From a virus, in IMG/VR virus record IMGVR_UViG_3300021225_000052, positions 1 to 22,718 of that record: a stretch of DNA of 22,718 bases. One strand, 5' to 3'. Below the pieces are notes generated by a model. That model saw nothing but the letters and a program-made list of their open reading frames with translations, ran no database searches and had not been told where the DNA came from. Below are positions 14,401 to 21,186 of the stretch, piece by piece (positions within the stretch are counted from its first letter, which is position 1; the number at the start of each line of letters is the position of its first letter). The translations under genes were made by a program, and so were the position numbers.

Positions 14401-15200
14401 TCTGTTGGCACTTCGGCCAACACGCCGGTGGCTGTACCTTTTGCAAGGGTAGCCAGTAGTTTCTCGTCGGCAAGTTTTGCCGCTTGTTCTGCGGTCTTGC
14501 CAAAGAAGGCTTTCTCAGGGATGCCAGTCAGCTTGCTGACCAGTTTGCCACCGAAGGGAATGAAGGCTTGTGCCACATCCAAACCAGCTTGGGGGATAGC
14601 GGCTGCCGCCGCAGTGCCTGCCTCGATCTTGAGGGGTTCACCACGGGCAATTTGTTCTTGGGCTTGGCGCTCAAGGTTGCCACCGTACTGCTGAATCAGG
14701 GAGGGGAGAAATGCGCCTGCAAGACCACCGACCACACCACCAGCCACAGTACCAGCAGGGCCAAGAGCCGTACCAGCCATAGCACCAAGACGAGCACCAC
14801 CAAACGAAGTGGCAAGGTTAGGCGCTTGCTCAGCAATAGCCAAGGGGATTTGACGACCGACTTCTTTAGCGGCAGAGAGAACGCCGTCCTTATTGAAGGC
14901 TTCTTTGACTTTCTCCATGCTGACTTGGTCAGCGTACTTATTGGAGATTTCTTCGCCGCGCTCCAGCCCGGCCCTAGCAGCTTCTTCGGGGGAACCAAAA
15001 GCACCGGAAACACCGGTGCGCAGTTGGCTTAATGTAGACTCAGCGCCCTTACCGAGCGCGGCCATCAGCCCTTTCTTGGGCTTTGGCTGGGATGCTAAAT
15101 GTTCTTCAAGAGCCGCAATAACCTGTGCGTCGGATGCGCCTTCAGGCCCCTCCACATCATAGATACGCCCGTCCGGGCCTTGCACGCTGTAAATGGGCAT
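8421..15200 (-). CDS. Giant polyvalent virion protein: zincin + LPD38-like C-terminus
   Basis: At 2259 aa this is the longest gene in the window; an AAGGA site precedes the ATG. Order of parts: a short N-terminal module (YSVQGPDGRIYDVEGPEGA, 4-22); a Gly/Ala-rich membrane-like stretch (about 115-175); an Ala/Pro linker (about 330-390); a long charged coiled-coil region (about 405-1100) with an internal duplication; a zincin domain with HELVGH at 1253-1258 and a likely third ligand in EIIAHTEE (Glu1319); and a large C-terminal region with PYIPYYR (1608-1614) and a VRDPLNAWLTTG segment (Asp1773) leading to NFSRRGLSP, typical of the LPD38/PLxRFG-type phage polyvalent proteins. Such proteins are packaged and injected with DNA and can act on host defences. 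It follows the transglycosylase by 18 bases. Family placement is by recalled motifs; the peptidase role is inferred. Confidence 0.85.
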   Translation of the reverse strand: MPIYSVQGPDGRIYDVEGPEGASDAQVIAALEEHLASQPKPKKGLMAALGKGAESTLSQLRTGVSGAFGSPEEAARAGLERGEEISNKYADQVSMEKVKEAFNKDGVLSAAKEVGRQIPLAIAEQAPNLATSFGGARLGAMAGTALGPAGTVAGGVVGGLAGAFLPSLIQQYGGNLERQAQEQIARGEPLKIEAGTAAAAAIPQAGLDVAQAFIPFGGKLVSKLTGIPEKAFFGKTAEQAAKLADEKLLATLAKGTATGVLAEVPTEIAQQMLERAQAGLSLTSPDAMKEYGQTAYQVGLLGPLGAVGRLSEKGAARDEVAARQAAEQEAAAQAAQALQVPTPPVAEPAPAEAAPAQAQLPAPEPMLALPAPTGEAPKPPVVLPEGIRETERPGAVMAGRVMPEKPNLGRAMEQHDKLKTQLADLQKQLQDAANAGDTAKINELYAQYEPLEKEVEKSAQTIEGLGGTTLTPQELEAQSKSALASIDTKLKNAQKKLADAAQLGSFGELPKLTAKIDELKKERTDLMDSFGQKRSVLEEKQANLEQRGQTRELFTQEEAPIPVAQTKEEALAVEQPPTAAPKEVLKEEPKADTKTMELFGEANLLRTAINNGDESAIERAAKIEEQRQRKERNAKVEAERTSTDNLIKALDDRLDLAGTKRERADYFGQYYDNKQKAQFDNGTNNETIQRPLLDRKGKVVVGENGLPIMENVKLQDVYDKGGAAAVEYELIKDQIDAELRKITTRQGNAKKSVLQRIDEYNEQLNTLSDQLESGLATPTMAEKVENLKAKQGKAEARGARQLDAKEKYDLKRKIDALTKRRDALVETNLKPVEKAIEAIHAKLYTTVPVEKKSTAATKAKAEQEAKKEKSADLYALALELGKKKPAYKAYEKTVDDYIAAQTEKLGEDDEKVLRLIDRRATVLENKAIELGKATPEYKKVLATEMESRKAAGEVATRPTISRAAKTAKRINSGDVRKEAEASEQMRVLARELGEKEPEFAKFEKDLTKRMTALEDRYGDDDPRVKDFRRSVADMYTAKAIELGKKTPEYKATLKEQIAYFQETLAQSKQEAPSKRTTQETRKVNRAPKELRTATGEAVKEGSQTVKIKTRKGTAEAAGPARTGKPPMAEKVLPTPLRVPGKVSVKEQERLIKEINDSEGGTAYRTREQEGDVVDARQAADFMEKVQSKLPNNVKLVYAANPGKIPMSLLKRMSEEGVDPTTAMVQGAVFSDGTVLVVGDQHADLKDLEATVFHELVGHYGIDTIIGIPRLQAYANKTDLRQLALDIGGQKLLDEVTRTAQFNAAQGKSEAVQKLQVLREIIAHTEEARVTESFKEKAGRWLKELVGMIRAGLRDLGFTSSSVLSTSDIFYSLKQSRKAFENKTIGPYRMADGQMAFRTKQEPTQYGASFIAKEPSLKDKLLGNVMGLTGRVQFIDKDAALSEAFKRGVADNVITSLEAQNAEFYLRFGQQRSQYAGQALTNGRLVLRKGEGGGYVYDSVKGANMLEVAEALHKGKFANDSEAEAVLTAYVAGERAKVKGWEKLNYENPALAEKEYNDVMRLLESDKTKKDAVLEAARIYKEFNDGQIDFLVQTGAITEKLAKELKSVPYIPYYRVNSNSGNIELMVDKETPVRIGNVKTEPQLKELVGGNKNILPIFTSSVQNTFMLTDMALRNQMIKESAFLLKKMGIATALGEGSGPASDSTVRFKVNGKDHFVYIDKDKYGIPAELIIKGMEGIKTTMPAAIKMLGIPADILRNFVVKNPAYAVRQTVRDPLNAWLTTGTDATPVLSSFKELASMVAGRSEVESKLMRSGAISSNVFSGDQRDASKFLKEITSGRSGWSKLMARLDAFAMQGDASTRAVVYKDSLAKGMSEQAALLRTLESMNFSRRGLSPSMQALSIIIPFFNAQIQGLDVLYRAYTGQMPFSDQLKIKQKMMARGLMLAAGTMAYAAMMSDDEAYKRAKPEERYGNWFVYVPGFDEPLRVPIPFELGYVFKALPEAILDMASNDEKASKAVGGWLKLVAQTNPFSLPQGIKPITEVYLGKSFFGGDIESQREQKMLAAERSRESTTEFAKLLGSITGSETIKQLTGKEGLSPISIDYLIRGYTGGAGIALVQLANPILNTEMKADVAQPSLKASKTPFIGGLFQPVEGRGTLDEAYDAMLNIQQTKGTFNRLVEQGKTAEARAFAQEHADKLGAASVSGSVQQKLGEFAKYRRQIEASPTMTTEQKDEMLARIDKAQTEYARAFLKAVDKTTRQ
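12009..12587 (-). repeat. Diverged tandem duplication inside the giant protein
   Basis: Residues 872-952 and 984-1064 align without gaps at a 112-residue period. Both contain an early ELG(K/E)K.P motif (879 and 991), a central G(E/D)DD..V segment and a late KAIELGK.TPEYK motif (927 and 1039). The four ELG motifs fall at 879, 929, 991 and 1041, so each unit may itself be two half-repeats. The repeats are at protein level; the DNA has diverged. Confidence 0.75.
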
Positions 15201-15218
15201 GATTTAACATCCTTGAAC

Positions 15219-17492
15219 TTATTGTGGGCGGCTCCCGAGGACTTTAAAGCCAGCAGTGGGAGCTGGTGAACTCATTGTACTGGGAAGTTCTAAACCTGCC
15301 AAGGGGAAGTAGAACTTCGCCAAAGACAGACGTTTTGCTTCGATTTGTTCTGGTGTTGCCGCTGCGCCACCCAGTGAAGCTTCCCACTTCGCCATCTCGC
15401 GTTGAATGTTGTCCATAGCGTGCTGGCGTGCAGCCGCGTTGTACTTGACGCCGGACTCCATGGCTTTGGATTCGGCTTCGGCTTTTGTGCCCAAAGCGCC
15501 GTAGTACTTCTTCATGATGTCCTTGTACTCAAGGTCAGTCTCGCGCTTCTCACGCTCTTTCTTAGCGCTCAAAGTTTGAATACCGGACTCGCCCAAGGCA
15601 GTCATAAAGTTTGGCGACTTGTTAGCCATCAGACTCAAGCCCAGCATCAGCAAGTCTTCGTTGTCAAAACCTTTGCGGTCTTTGGCAGGGGTTGCATCTT
15701 TGGCTGCGGCAATCACATCAGAAGGCTTAGGCGCGGCTTCAGGCGTAGCGCCCATGTCGTAGAACTTACTGAGGTCTTCGCCAGAAGTATTGATGCCTGT
15801 GGCGGCTTCTGGTGCAACGCCTTTTTGCGCTTCGATACTGGATGGTGTCACGCCTGCAAGCGCAGAAATACCACGGGCACGTGCGGCTTCAAGTTGGCTC
15901 TCGTCCATAGCACCAGCGTACTTGCTGAAGTCAGGAGTATTCTTAGCTTCCTGTGCGGCTTTCTCCCAAGCAGCGGCATCACGTGCGGCTTTCTCGGCAG
16001 CAGACAAGTCCTCAAACGCTGCGCCAACACTAGCACGGGTTTTTTCCGGCATGATGTCCGTGCCTTCGGCGTTGGAAATCAAGGTAGTCTTTTCTCCGGA
16101 AGGTTTGTTTTCCAAACGCAAATTGGAAACTTTGGCTTTTTGCTCAGCCGCAGCTTGTTTCATCTGCTCAGCAATACCGGCGATACCTTCAGCGGAAGGA
16201 CGGGCGACAGGGCCTTTTGGCGTGCCCGCACCGATGCGTGCAATGTATGGAGGAATCTTCAGGTCTTCCAGCGTTTGGCCAAAGCCTTCAGAGATTGTCT
16301 TACCGCCCTCAGTGCGGGGCTCGTAAGTTACCTGTGCGGCTTTCTCACGGAAAGACTTCTCCATGGCGGCACGATCTGCACCTTTACCAGAGAACACGTT
16401 GGGCAACTGCTCAAGCACAGCCGCACCGCCAGCCGTAGGAATAGCCAGTGCACCAGTAAGGTACTGCAAAGCTGTCTCGCCTGTACCAATCACGCCTTGG
16501 TTGCCTGTGAGGTACCGCTCTTTTTCAGGAGCGGGTGCAGGGGCGGCTTGGGGTTGAGCAGCTTGTGCCGAAGCAACGGGCATGGCAGATGCCATTTTTG
16601 TGGAAAAAGTCTGCATGACTTCACCAACGGTTTTCTTACCATCGCCGAACAACTTGGAGTTGCTCTTGATAATCTTATCTGCGTTCTCAGGGTCGGCAGA
16701 CTTGAGCACCTGCGCCATGGTCATATCGGGGTCGGCTTGCAACAAGCGTGAACCTGTACCACGGCCAAGTACATGAGTTGCGTACAGTTCTTCAGGAGAA
16801 ACATCACGCTTTAACTGCTTGCGTAAAGCTGCCGCGTCTTCTCCCAGAACCTTAGCGCCGACACGCACGTTCTCAAACGGGTCTTTGCGTTTCTCAGGAT
16901 CGCCACCGCCTTTTGTAAAGGTGCGGTTAATCAACTGCATCAAGCCTTGTGCAGACGAAGTCTTGCTCTGGGCATCAACTTTACCGCTACTTTCTGCTTG
17001 AATAACTGCGCGAAGCGTAGATGGTGGGATGCCGTTGAGCTTGGCTTGCTCGTCAATATAAGCATCCAAGTCACGAGGCACGGCAACGCCGTTTTTATAT
17101 CCGGGCACGCCACCAGCGGCCATGCGAAGCACAGGCTCACTGCGCTGGGCAAAGTCAAACATTGAGCCGCCTTGGGCCATGCCTTCATCGTCGTAGCCAG
17201 CAATACCGCCATCAGCCATGCGCTGAATATTAGGGGCAGGCAAAGCACCAATGCCTTGCTCTTCTGGAAGCTGACCCATCTGTGCCAAGGCTGCATCGGC
17301 TACTTTGGGTTGAGGCATGCCTGCCATCTGCGCTTGCGCAGCTTGGCGCATCTGCTTGCGACGGCCGTCTTCGGAGATGATAAGCGGCAGAACGTACGGG
17401 TCGTTCTTGTGCATCATGGCCATCTGCTTCAGTGCAGCATCGGGCAATAGCGCGATCTGCGATGTAATCTTTTCGGAGTTTGGAAGTGCCAT
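15219..17492 (-). CDS. Internal virion protein with lytic transglycosylase domain
   Basis: A 757-aa protein. Residues 140-245 are an SLT-type lytic transglycosylase: the catalytic Glu167 lies in AVIQAESSGK, followed by SSAQGLMQL (179-187) and YATHVLGRGTG (237-246). These enzymes cut the glycan strand of peptidoglycan; in short-tailed phages the domain rides on an ejected protein (as in T7 gp16) and opens a local hole for DNA entry. The first 130 residues carry three Gly-Gly motifs (MADGGIAGY at 92, MAQGGSMF at 105, MAAGGVPGY at 124). The rest has a hydrophobic segment (about 340-365) and long Ala/Lys/Glu helices to the end. It follows the Gln-rich gene by 5 bases. The ribosome-binding site is weak (GAAG), so coupled translation is likely. 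Enzyme family is strong; ejection role is from family knowledge. Confidence 0.9.
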   Translation of the reverse strand: MALPNSEKITSQIALLPDAALKQMAMMHKNDPYVLPLIISEDGRRKQMRQAAQAQMAGMPQPKVADAALAQMGQLPEEQGIGALPAPNIQRMADGGIAGYDDEGMAQGGSMFDFAQRSEPVLRMAAGGVPGYKNGVAVPRDLDAYIDEQAKLNGIPPSTLRAVIQAESSGKVDAQSKTSSAQGLMQLINRTFTKGGGDPEKRKDPFENVRVGAKVLGEDAAALRKQLKRDVSPEELYATHVLGRGTGSRLLQADPDMTMAQVLKSADPENADKIIKSNSKLFGDGKKTVGEVMQTFSTKMASAMPVASAQAAQPQAAPAPAPEKERYLTGNQGVIGTGETALQYLTGALAIPTAGGAAVLEQLPNVFSGKGADRAAMEKSFREKAAQVTYEPRTEGGKTISEGFGQTLEDLKIPPYIARIGAGTPKGPVARPSAEGIAGIAEQMKQAAAEQKAKVSNLRLENKPSGEKTTLISNAEGTDIMPEKTRASVGAAFEDLSAAEKAARDAAAWEKAAQEAKNTPDFSKYAGAMDESQLEAARARGISALAGVTPSSIEAQKGVAPEAATGINTSGEDLSKFYDMGATPEAAPKPSDVIAAAKDATPAKDRKGFDNEDLLMLGLSLMANKSPNFMTALGESGIQTLSAKKEREKRETDLEYKDIMKKYYGALGTKAEAESKAMESGVKYNAAARQHAMDNIQREMAKWEASLGGAAATPEQIEAKRLSLAKFYFPLAGLELPSTMSSPAPTAGFKVLGSRPQ

Positions 17493-17497
17493 GTTCT

Positions 17498-18526
17498 TCA
17501 GCCCATGTTATGGATAGCTAATTCTGCCAGACCAGCAGGACGCGCATCAACCGCGCCGCCTTTCTTAAAAGCGCCAAGTGCTTTGCCTGTCAAGCCAAGA
17601 CCCGCAACTTGCTGCACAGCGGATGGCGGGGTTGCGTAAAGATTAGAAGACTGCTGAGTCAGTGGCAAACCGCGAAGCATGTCGGACATGAAGCCCAACT
17701 GTTTGTACGGATAGTTTTGTGCGTTCAGGAAGTCCTGATATTGATTATTCAGGATGTTCTGTGTTTGCTGTTGTTGCTGCAAACCGTACTGGTTCTGCAT
17801 CTGGTTGATGCCCATGTTCTGTTGGTACTGGGTGTTGCCCAAGTTACCCAGAGTGTTTGCGCTTGTCAGCGCTGTTTGCAGTCCTTGCAGACCTAGACCG
17901 GCACCAAACTGGCCTTGTTGTGCGTTGAGGTTAGCCGCAGCTTGCGTAGCCGCTTGCTCTGCATTGAACTGCCCCATGCCTTGTTGGTAAGCGTTTTGCA
18001 AACCCTGTGCTTGGATGTCGCCTTTTTGACGGGCTAAATTGGCTGCGGCTTGCGCACGCATGATGTAGTCACCACTACCCCCAAACGCTCCCGCACGAGC
18101 GGCCTGCGCACCCTGTGCTTGGGCGGCAATATCTGCTTGCCGCTGGGCATTTTGCTGCTGGCGATTGACCACGTTCTGCATGTACGGAGACATGTAGCTT
18201 TCGGCCATCTCAGGGCTAGTAAACGATTTTGTTTGGAACGGGTTGTATGTGTAGCCAGTATTAAGCGCTCCAAGTCCAGCAGAACCTGCCATGGCCGTTG
18301 CATCTTGCAACTGGGGTGAGCCTTGCATCAAAGCAGCGTTTTCGTACGACTGCTGCATCAATGGCGTGAACTGCGCTACACGGTCGCCCATGTACTGCAT
18401 GTAGGGGTTCTGATTGATGTCAGTCAGACCTTGGGCATTGCCCAGTAACTCCTCAACGTACGGACGGGCGTAGTCGGGGATTGTTGTCTGTGTGATATTC
18501 GATTGTTGCAATACTGGATCAGCCAT
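17498..18526 (-). CDS. Gln/Ala-rich putative internal virion (ejection) protein
   Basis: A 342-aa protein with an AAGGA site 7 bases before the ATG. It is mostly helical and rich in Gln, Ala, Asn and Gly. The middle has the pattern MQNVVNRQQQNAQRQADIAA followed by ARAGAFGGSGDYIMRAQAAANLARQKGDI, which recurs in phage proteins encoded beside internal virion proteins. A poly-Gln run lies at about 250-255. It ends with KKGGAVDARPAGLAELAIHN, another copy of the Gly-Gly motif seen in its neighbours. There is no enzyme motif. Long Gln/Ala helices that change partners suit proteins that leave the capsid and rebuild a channel in the host envelope, like T7 gp14-16. The gene sits between two other large virion genes with gaps of 5 and 10 bases. 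Function is inferred from context. Confidence 0.75.
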   Translation of the reverse strand: MADPVLQQSNITQTTIPDYARPYVEELLGNAQGLTDINQNPYMQYMGDRVAQFTPLMQQSYENAALMQGSPQLQDATAMAGSAGLGALNTGYTYNPFQTKSFTSPEMAESYMSPYMQNVVNRQQQNAQRQADIAAQAQGAQAARAGAFGGSGDYIMRAQAAANLARQKGDIQAQGLQNAYQQGMGQFNAEQAATQAAANLNAQQGQFGAGLGLQGLQTALTSANTLGNLGNTQYQQNMGINQMQNQYGLQQQQQTQNILNNQYQDFLNAQNYPYKQLGFMSDMLRGLPLTQQSSNLYATPPSAVQQVAGLGLTGKALGAFKKGGAVDARPAGLAELAIHNMG

Positions 18527-18536
18527 GATCTATTCC

Positions 18537-21152
18537 TTACGCGGGAAGATATTTGTCAGCGCGGCTGTTGGCCGCTACTTTGTTTTTGCCTGTGGTCTTG
18601 CCGCGTGCTTTCTGCACACGATCCATCATGGCGTAGAGTTTCTTAGCGCCTGCATCGGTAGAGCCGTTGCCCAACTCAGACACGATGCGGGCAGGGACTA
18701 CGAACTCCCCATCGGCAAGGCGGGCAGGTTGTTGCTTGTTACCAATCGTTGCAGGGATGCTATCAGACACGCCATCACCGGGGCCTTTGAGCAATCGACC
18801 GCCATCAGAGTAAGAACCCAAAGAGCCTAGACCACCACCCATGGCGTAGCCCATCATGCCGCCACCAGCGGCAATCTGAGCGCCTGTCACATCGTACGTA
18901 TTACCATTACTTGTGTGGTATTTCCCATCGGAGCCCAGCGTAGCGGTATCCGGATTTCCGTTAGCGTCAATAACGTTAATAGTTTTGGCCGTTGTTAGGG
19001 ATGTTGTATCCGCAGCGCTTGCCGCGTTGCCGCTCGTAGTACTTGATACGATTTCGCCGTCCTTGCCGTAAGACAAGAATTTAGGCTTGTATTTCATGCC
19101 CGCAGACCAGTATGGGCGCATGATGCCTGTAGAGCTTGAAGCCGCTTGACTCTGTACAGGATACTTACCGCCGCCTTTACCCATCAAGTAATCATACGCC
19201 GCAAGCGAATCGCCTGTTTGACGGTTGTACATCTGGTTGAATTCAGCAATTGTTCTAGGTGCTGTTGGCACATACCCCAAACTGCCGCCGCCCTTGGTGT
19301 AGGCGTTACGAACTTGCTCCATGCCTGTGAATCCGCCAACTGGGATGCCGGGAATGACAGGAGAGGTTGTAATCGTGCCGTTGGGGTTGACTGTAGCGCC
19401 GCCGCCTTCAATAGATGGGCCCGTTGTGCCGGACACGCCTACGGGAAGCGTAGTGGCAGGAGCCGTAATCAGACTTGTGGGTGTAGTAACGGTTGTGGTC
19501 GTGTTCTGGGTGGCATTGATGTTTGGTACGCAAGACTTTCCATCAGCGCTAGGGTGGTATCCGGGAGGGCAAGTAATTGCAGTACTTGTAATGGTGTCGT
19601 TGCCTGTACCGCCTGTGATGGTGTCGTTGCCTGTGCCGCCTGTGATGGTGTCTTTGACTACTGTCTTGGGCGTGAACAAATCACCAAAGGTTTTGCCTGT
19701 TGCGGCGTTAACATCCGCTACGCTAACGCCAGCGCGAGCCATTTCTGCAAGCGCCGCGTCTTGTGCTTGCGCCACAGTCATTTTTCCGGAGTTAATCAGG
19801 TTCTGCAACCCACTGGAAACGTAGTTAATGTTGCCATACAGACCTTCCAATCCGCCTTGATCCCCGGGCAATGCACCTGCTGTATAGCCAATATCAGTGT
19901 AAAGACTTACAGGTTTTCCAGTACTTGCATCAATAATCCCGCCAGTAAAGCCCGCGTCACTATTCGCATGCGTCAAAGCATATTGAGCGCCTTGAGACAG
20001 CCCCGCATTCTGCATGGCATTAGCGAGTGCCTGATTTTGTAGACCGACAGCGCCAGTCGCGGCTAAAAATTCAGATGCGTCTGTTCCGGGTGCAACAAGC
20101 GTGTTTACAAAACGCTTTTCGTAGTCCGCTTGCTGTCCCTGTGTGCCGGTAGCACGAGCAATGTCAGCAGCAGACACGCCAAACGTTTGCATGTCTTTAG
20201 CAATCTGTGCGTCTGTCAGGCCGGGGGTCTTAAAATAGTTAAAGATTTCTGTATCAGTTGGGGTGTAACCGCCGCCAGCCAAAGCCACAATACCGCCGCC
20301 AGCCATACCGGGAGAACGGGGTTGCAAAGCGGCCATCTCACCTGTCTGTGGGTTTGTGTATGCGTCAGAAAAACTGCGACCGCCCCACTCACTGGCTTTA
20401 ACGGGAGCCAAAGATTTGTAAGTTTGGGTGTAAGGATCGTACAGCTTCTGACGAATGTAGCCTGTGTCGGTAGGCGTTGCTTTGGATGCTGGTGTAGTTG
20501 TCTGAATAGCGCTCAGCACAGGCAGTCCTGCGGCTGCAATAGGAGACCAGTTCTGTTTAGCAAAACTAAGAGGGTCCGCTGCTGCGGCCTTAAGTCCTGT
20601 GCTGGCGGCTTCAACCCCAGACATTGTGGCGGGGTTAGCGTTGCTTTTTAAGAACTCGTTGAAAGCTTGGCCAGACGAACCTTCAGCAGCGGCAATGTCA
20701 CCAAACACCTGTGGGCCTGTTCCTGTGGTCGAGCCTGCCAAAGCTTCAGACAGCCCAGCACCTGTGCCGGCAGTGGCCAAGCCTTCTGCCAATCCCGCAC
20801 CACCATACGCACCCAATCCGGCCATGAGACCGCGAGACAAACTGCCAGTAGCCAAGGTAGTCAAACCGCCGGTGACCAGACCTGCCGTACCAGCGCTCAA
20901 ACCAAGACCCGCAATACCAAACGCACCGGGGCCAAGAAACGCGCCAAGGGCGATGGGGGCAACAGCTTTGAAGAGATCAGAAAGGAAACCGGCTTCGGGT
21001 AAACCCGTATGTGGGTTGATGGTCAGTGTGCGACCGTTGGCTTCGGCAAATTTCTGTAGGCGCTGGACTTCGTCCGGCGTCATGTGTACGAGTAAAGAGT
21101 CGTCACCGCGACCATGCGCGGCTACCTGTTCGGCAAACTTATGCAGGCTCAT
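18537..21152 (-). CDS. Large Gly/Thr-rich putative internal virion protein with RTX-like and CPPGY segments
   Basis: An 871-aa protein with a GAGG site. The N-terminus (HMTPDEVQRLQKFAEANGRT, then LTINPHTGLPEAGFL) is a module common to phage internal virion proteins. It is followed by a long Gly/Ala/Leu hydrophobic region (about 63-125) that could insert in membranes. MAGGGIVALAGGG is at 283. Two segments, TFGVSAADIARATG (about 318-340) and RAGVSVADVNAATG, repeat a helix motif. RTX-like TITGGTGND units fall at 502-519, and CPPGYHPSADGKSC has Cys528 and Cys541, which could form a disulfide. The end has AMGGG (770-774) and a conserved-looking tail with SDSIPATIGNKQQPARLADG. It is probably ejected or forms part of the internal core. 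It is non-enzymatic by appearance, and the family is recognised only in outline. Confidence 0.75.
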   Translation of the reverse strand: MSLHKFAEQVAAHGRGDDSLLVHMTPDEVQRLQKFAEANGRTLTINPHTGLPEAGFLSDLFKAVAPIALGAFLGPGAFGIAGLGLSAGTAGLVTGGLTTLATGSLSRGLMAGLGAYGGAGLAEGLATAGTGAGLSEALAGSTTGTGPQVFGDIAAAEGSSGQAFNEFLKSNANPATMSGVEAASTGLKAAAADPLSFAKQNWSPIAAAGLPVLSAIQTTTPASKATPTDTGYIRQKLYDPYTQTYKSLAPVKASEWGGRSFSDAYTNPQTGEMAALQPRSPGMAGGGIVALAGGGYTPTDTEIFNYFKTPGLTDAQIAKDMQTFGVSAADIARATGTQGQQADYEKRFVNTLVAPGTDASEFLAATGAVGLQNQALANAMQNAGLSQGAQYALTHANSDAGFTGGIIDASTGKPVSLYTDIGYTAGALPGDQGGLEGLYGNINYVSSGLQNLINSGKMTVAQAQDAALAEMARAGVSVADVNAATGKTFGDLFTPKTVVKDTITGGTGNDTITGGTGNDTITSTAITCPPGYHPSADGKSCVPNINATQNTTTTVTTPTSLITAPATTLPVGVSGTTGPSIEGGGATVNPNGTITTSPVIPGIPVGGFTGMEQVRNAYTKGGGSLGYVPTAPRTIAEFNQMYNRQTGDSLAAYDYLMGKGGGKYPVQSQAASSSTGIMRPYWSAGMKYKPKFLSYGKDGEIVSSTTSGNAASAADTTSLTTAKTINVIDANGNPDTATLGSDGKYHTSNGNTYDVTGAQIAAGGGMMGYAMGGGLGSLGSYSDGGRLLKGPGDGVSDSIPATIGNKQQPARLADGEFVVPARIVSELGNGSTDAGAKKLYAMMDRVQKARGKTTGKNKVAANSRADKYLPA
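19591..19652 (-). repeat. 27-bp tandem repeat encoding RTX-like units
   Basis: Two full copies (19591-19617 and 19618-19644) differ at one base, and a third copy begins at 19645. On the coding strand each 27-bp unit reads TITGGTGND. GGxGxD is the calcium-binding signature of RTX repeats, but two units are far fewer than a normal RTX roll. The near-identical DNA indicates a recent duplication. Confidence 0.85.
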
Positions 21153-21186
21153 TTTTGCCTCTCAAAATGGGGGTTGTTTGATAATA

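Noticed and set aside
15402-16751. A 449-codon open frame on the + strand opposite the transglycosylase gene
   Set aside because: It lies wholly antisense to a well-supported gene, has a Cys/Arg/His-rich composition typical of reverse-frame translation, and shows no domain or ribosome-binding site.
19591-19652. A CRISPR-like array or short-repeat array
   Set aside because: The 27-bp units abut directly with no spacers and are in frame with the coding sequence, so they are a coding tandem repeat.
19146-20042. A 298-codon + strand frame opposite the 871-aa virion protein
   Set aside because: Cys/Ser/Arg-rich product without motifs, antisense to a supported gene; best explained by codon bias.
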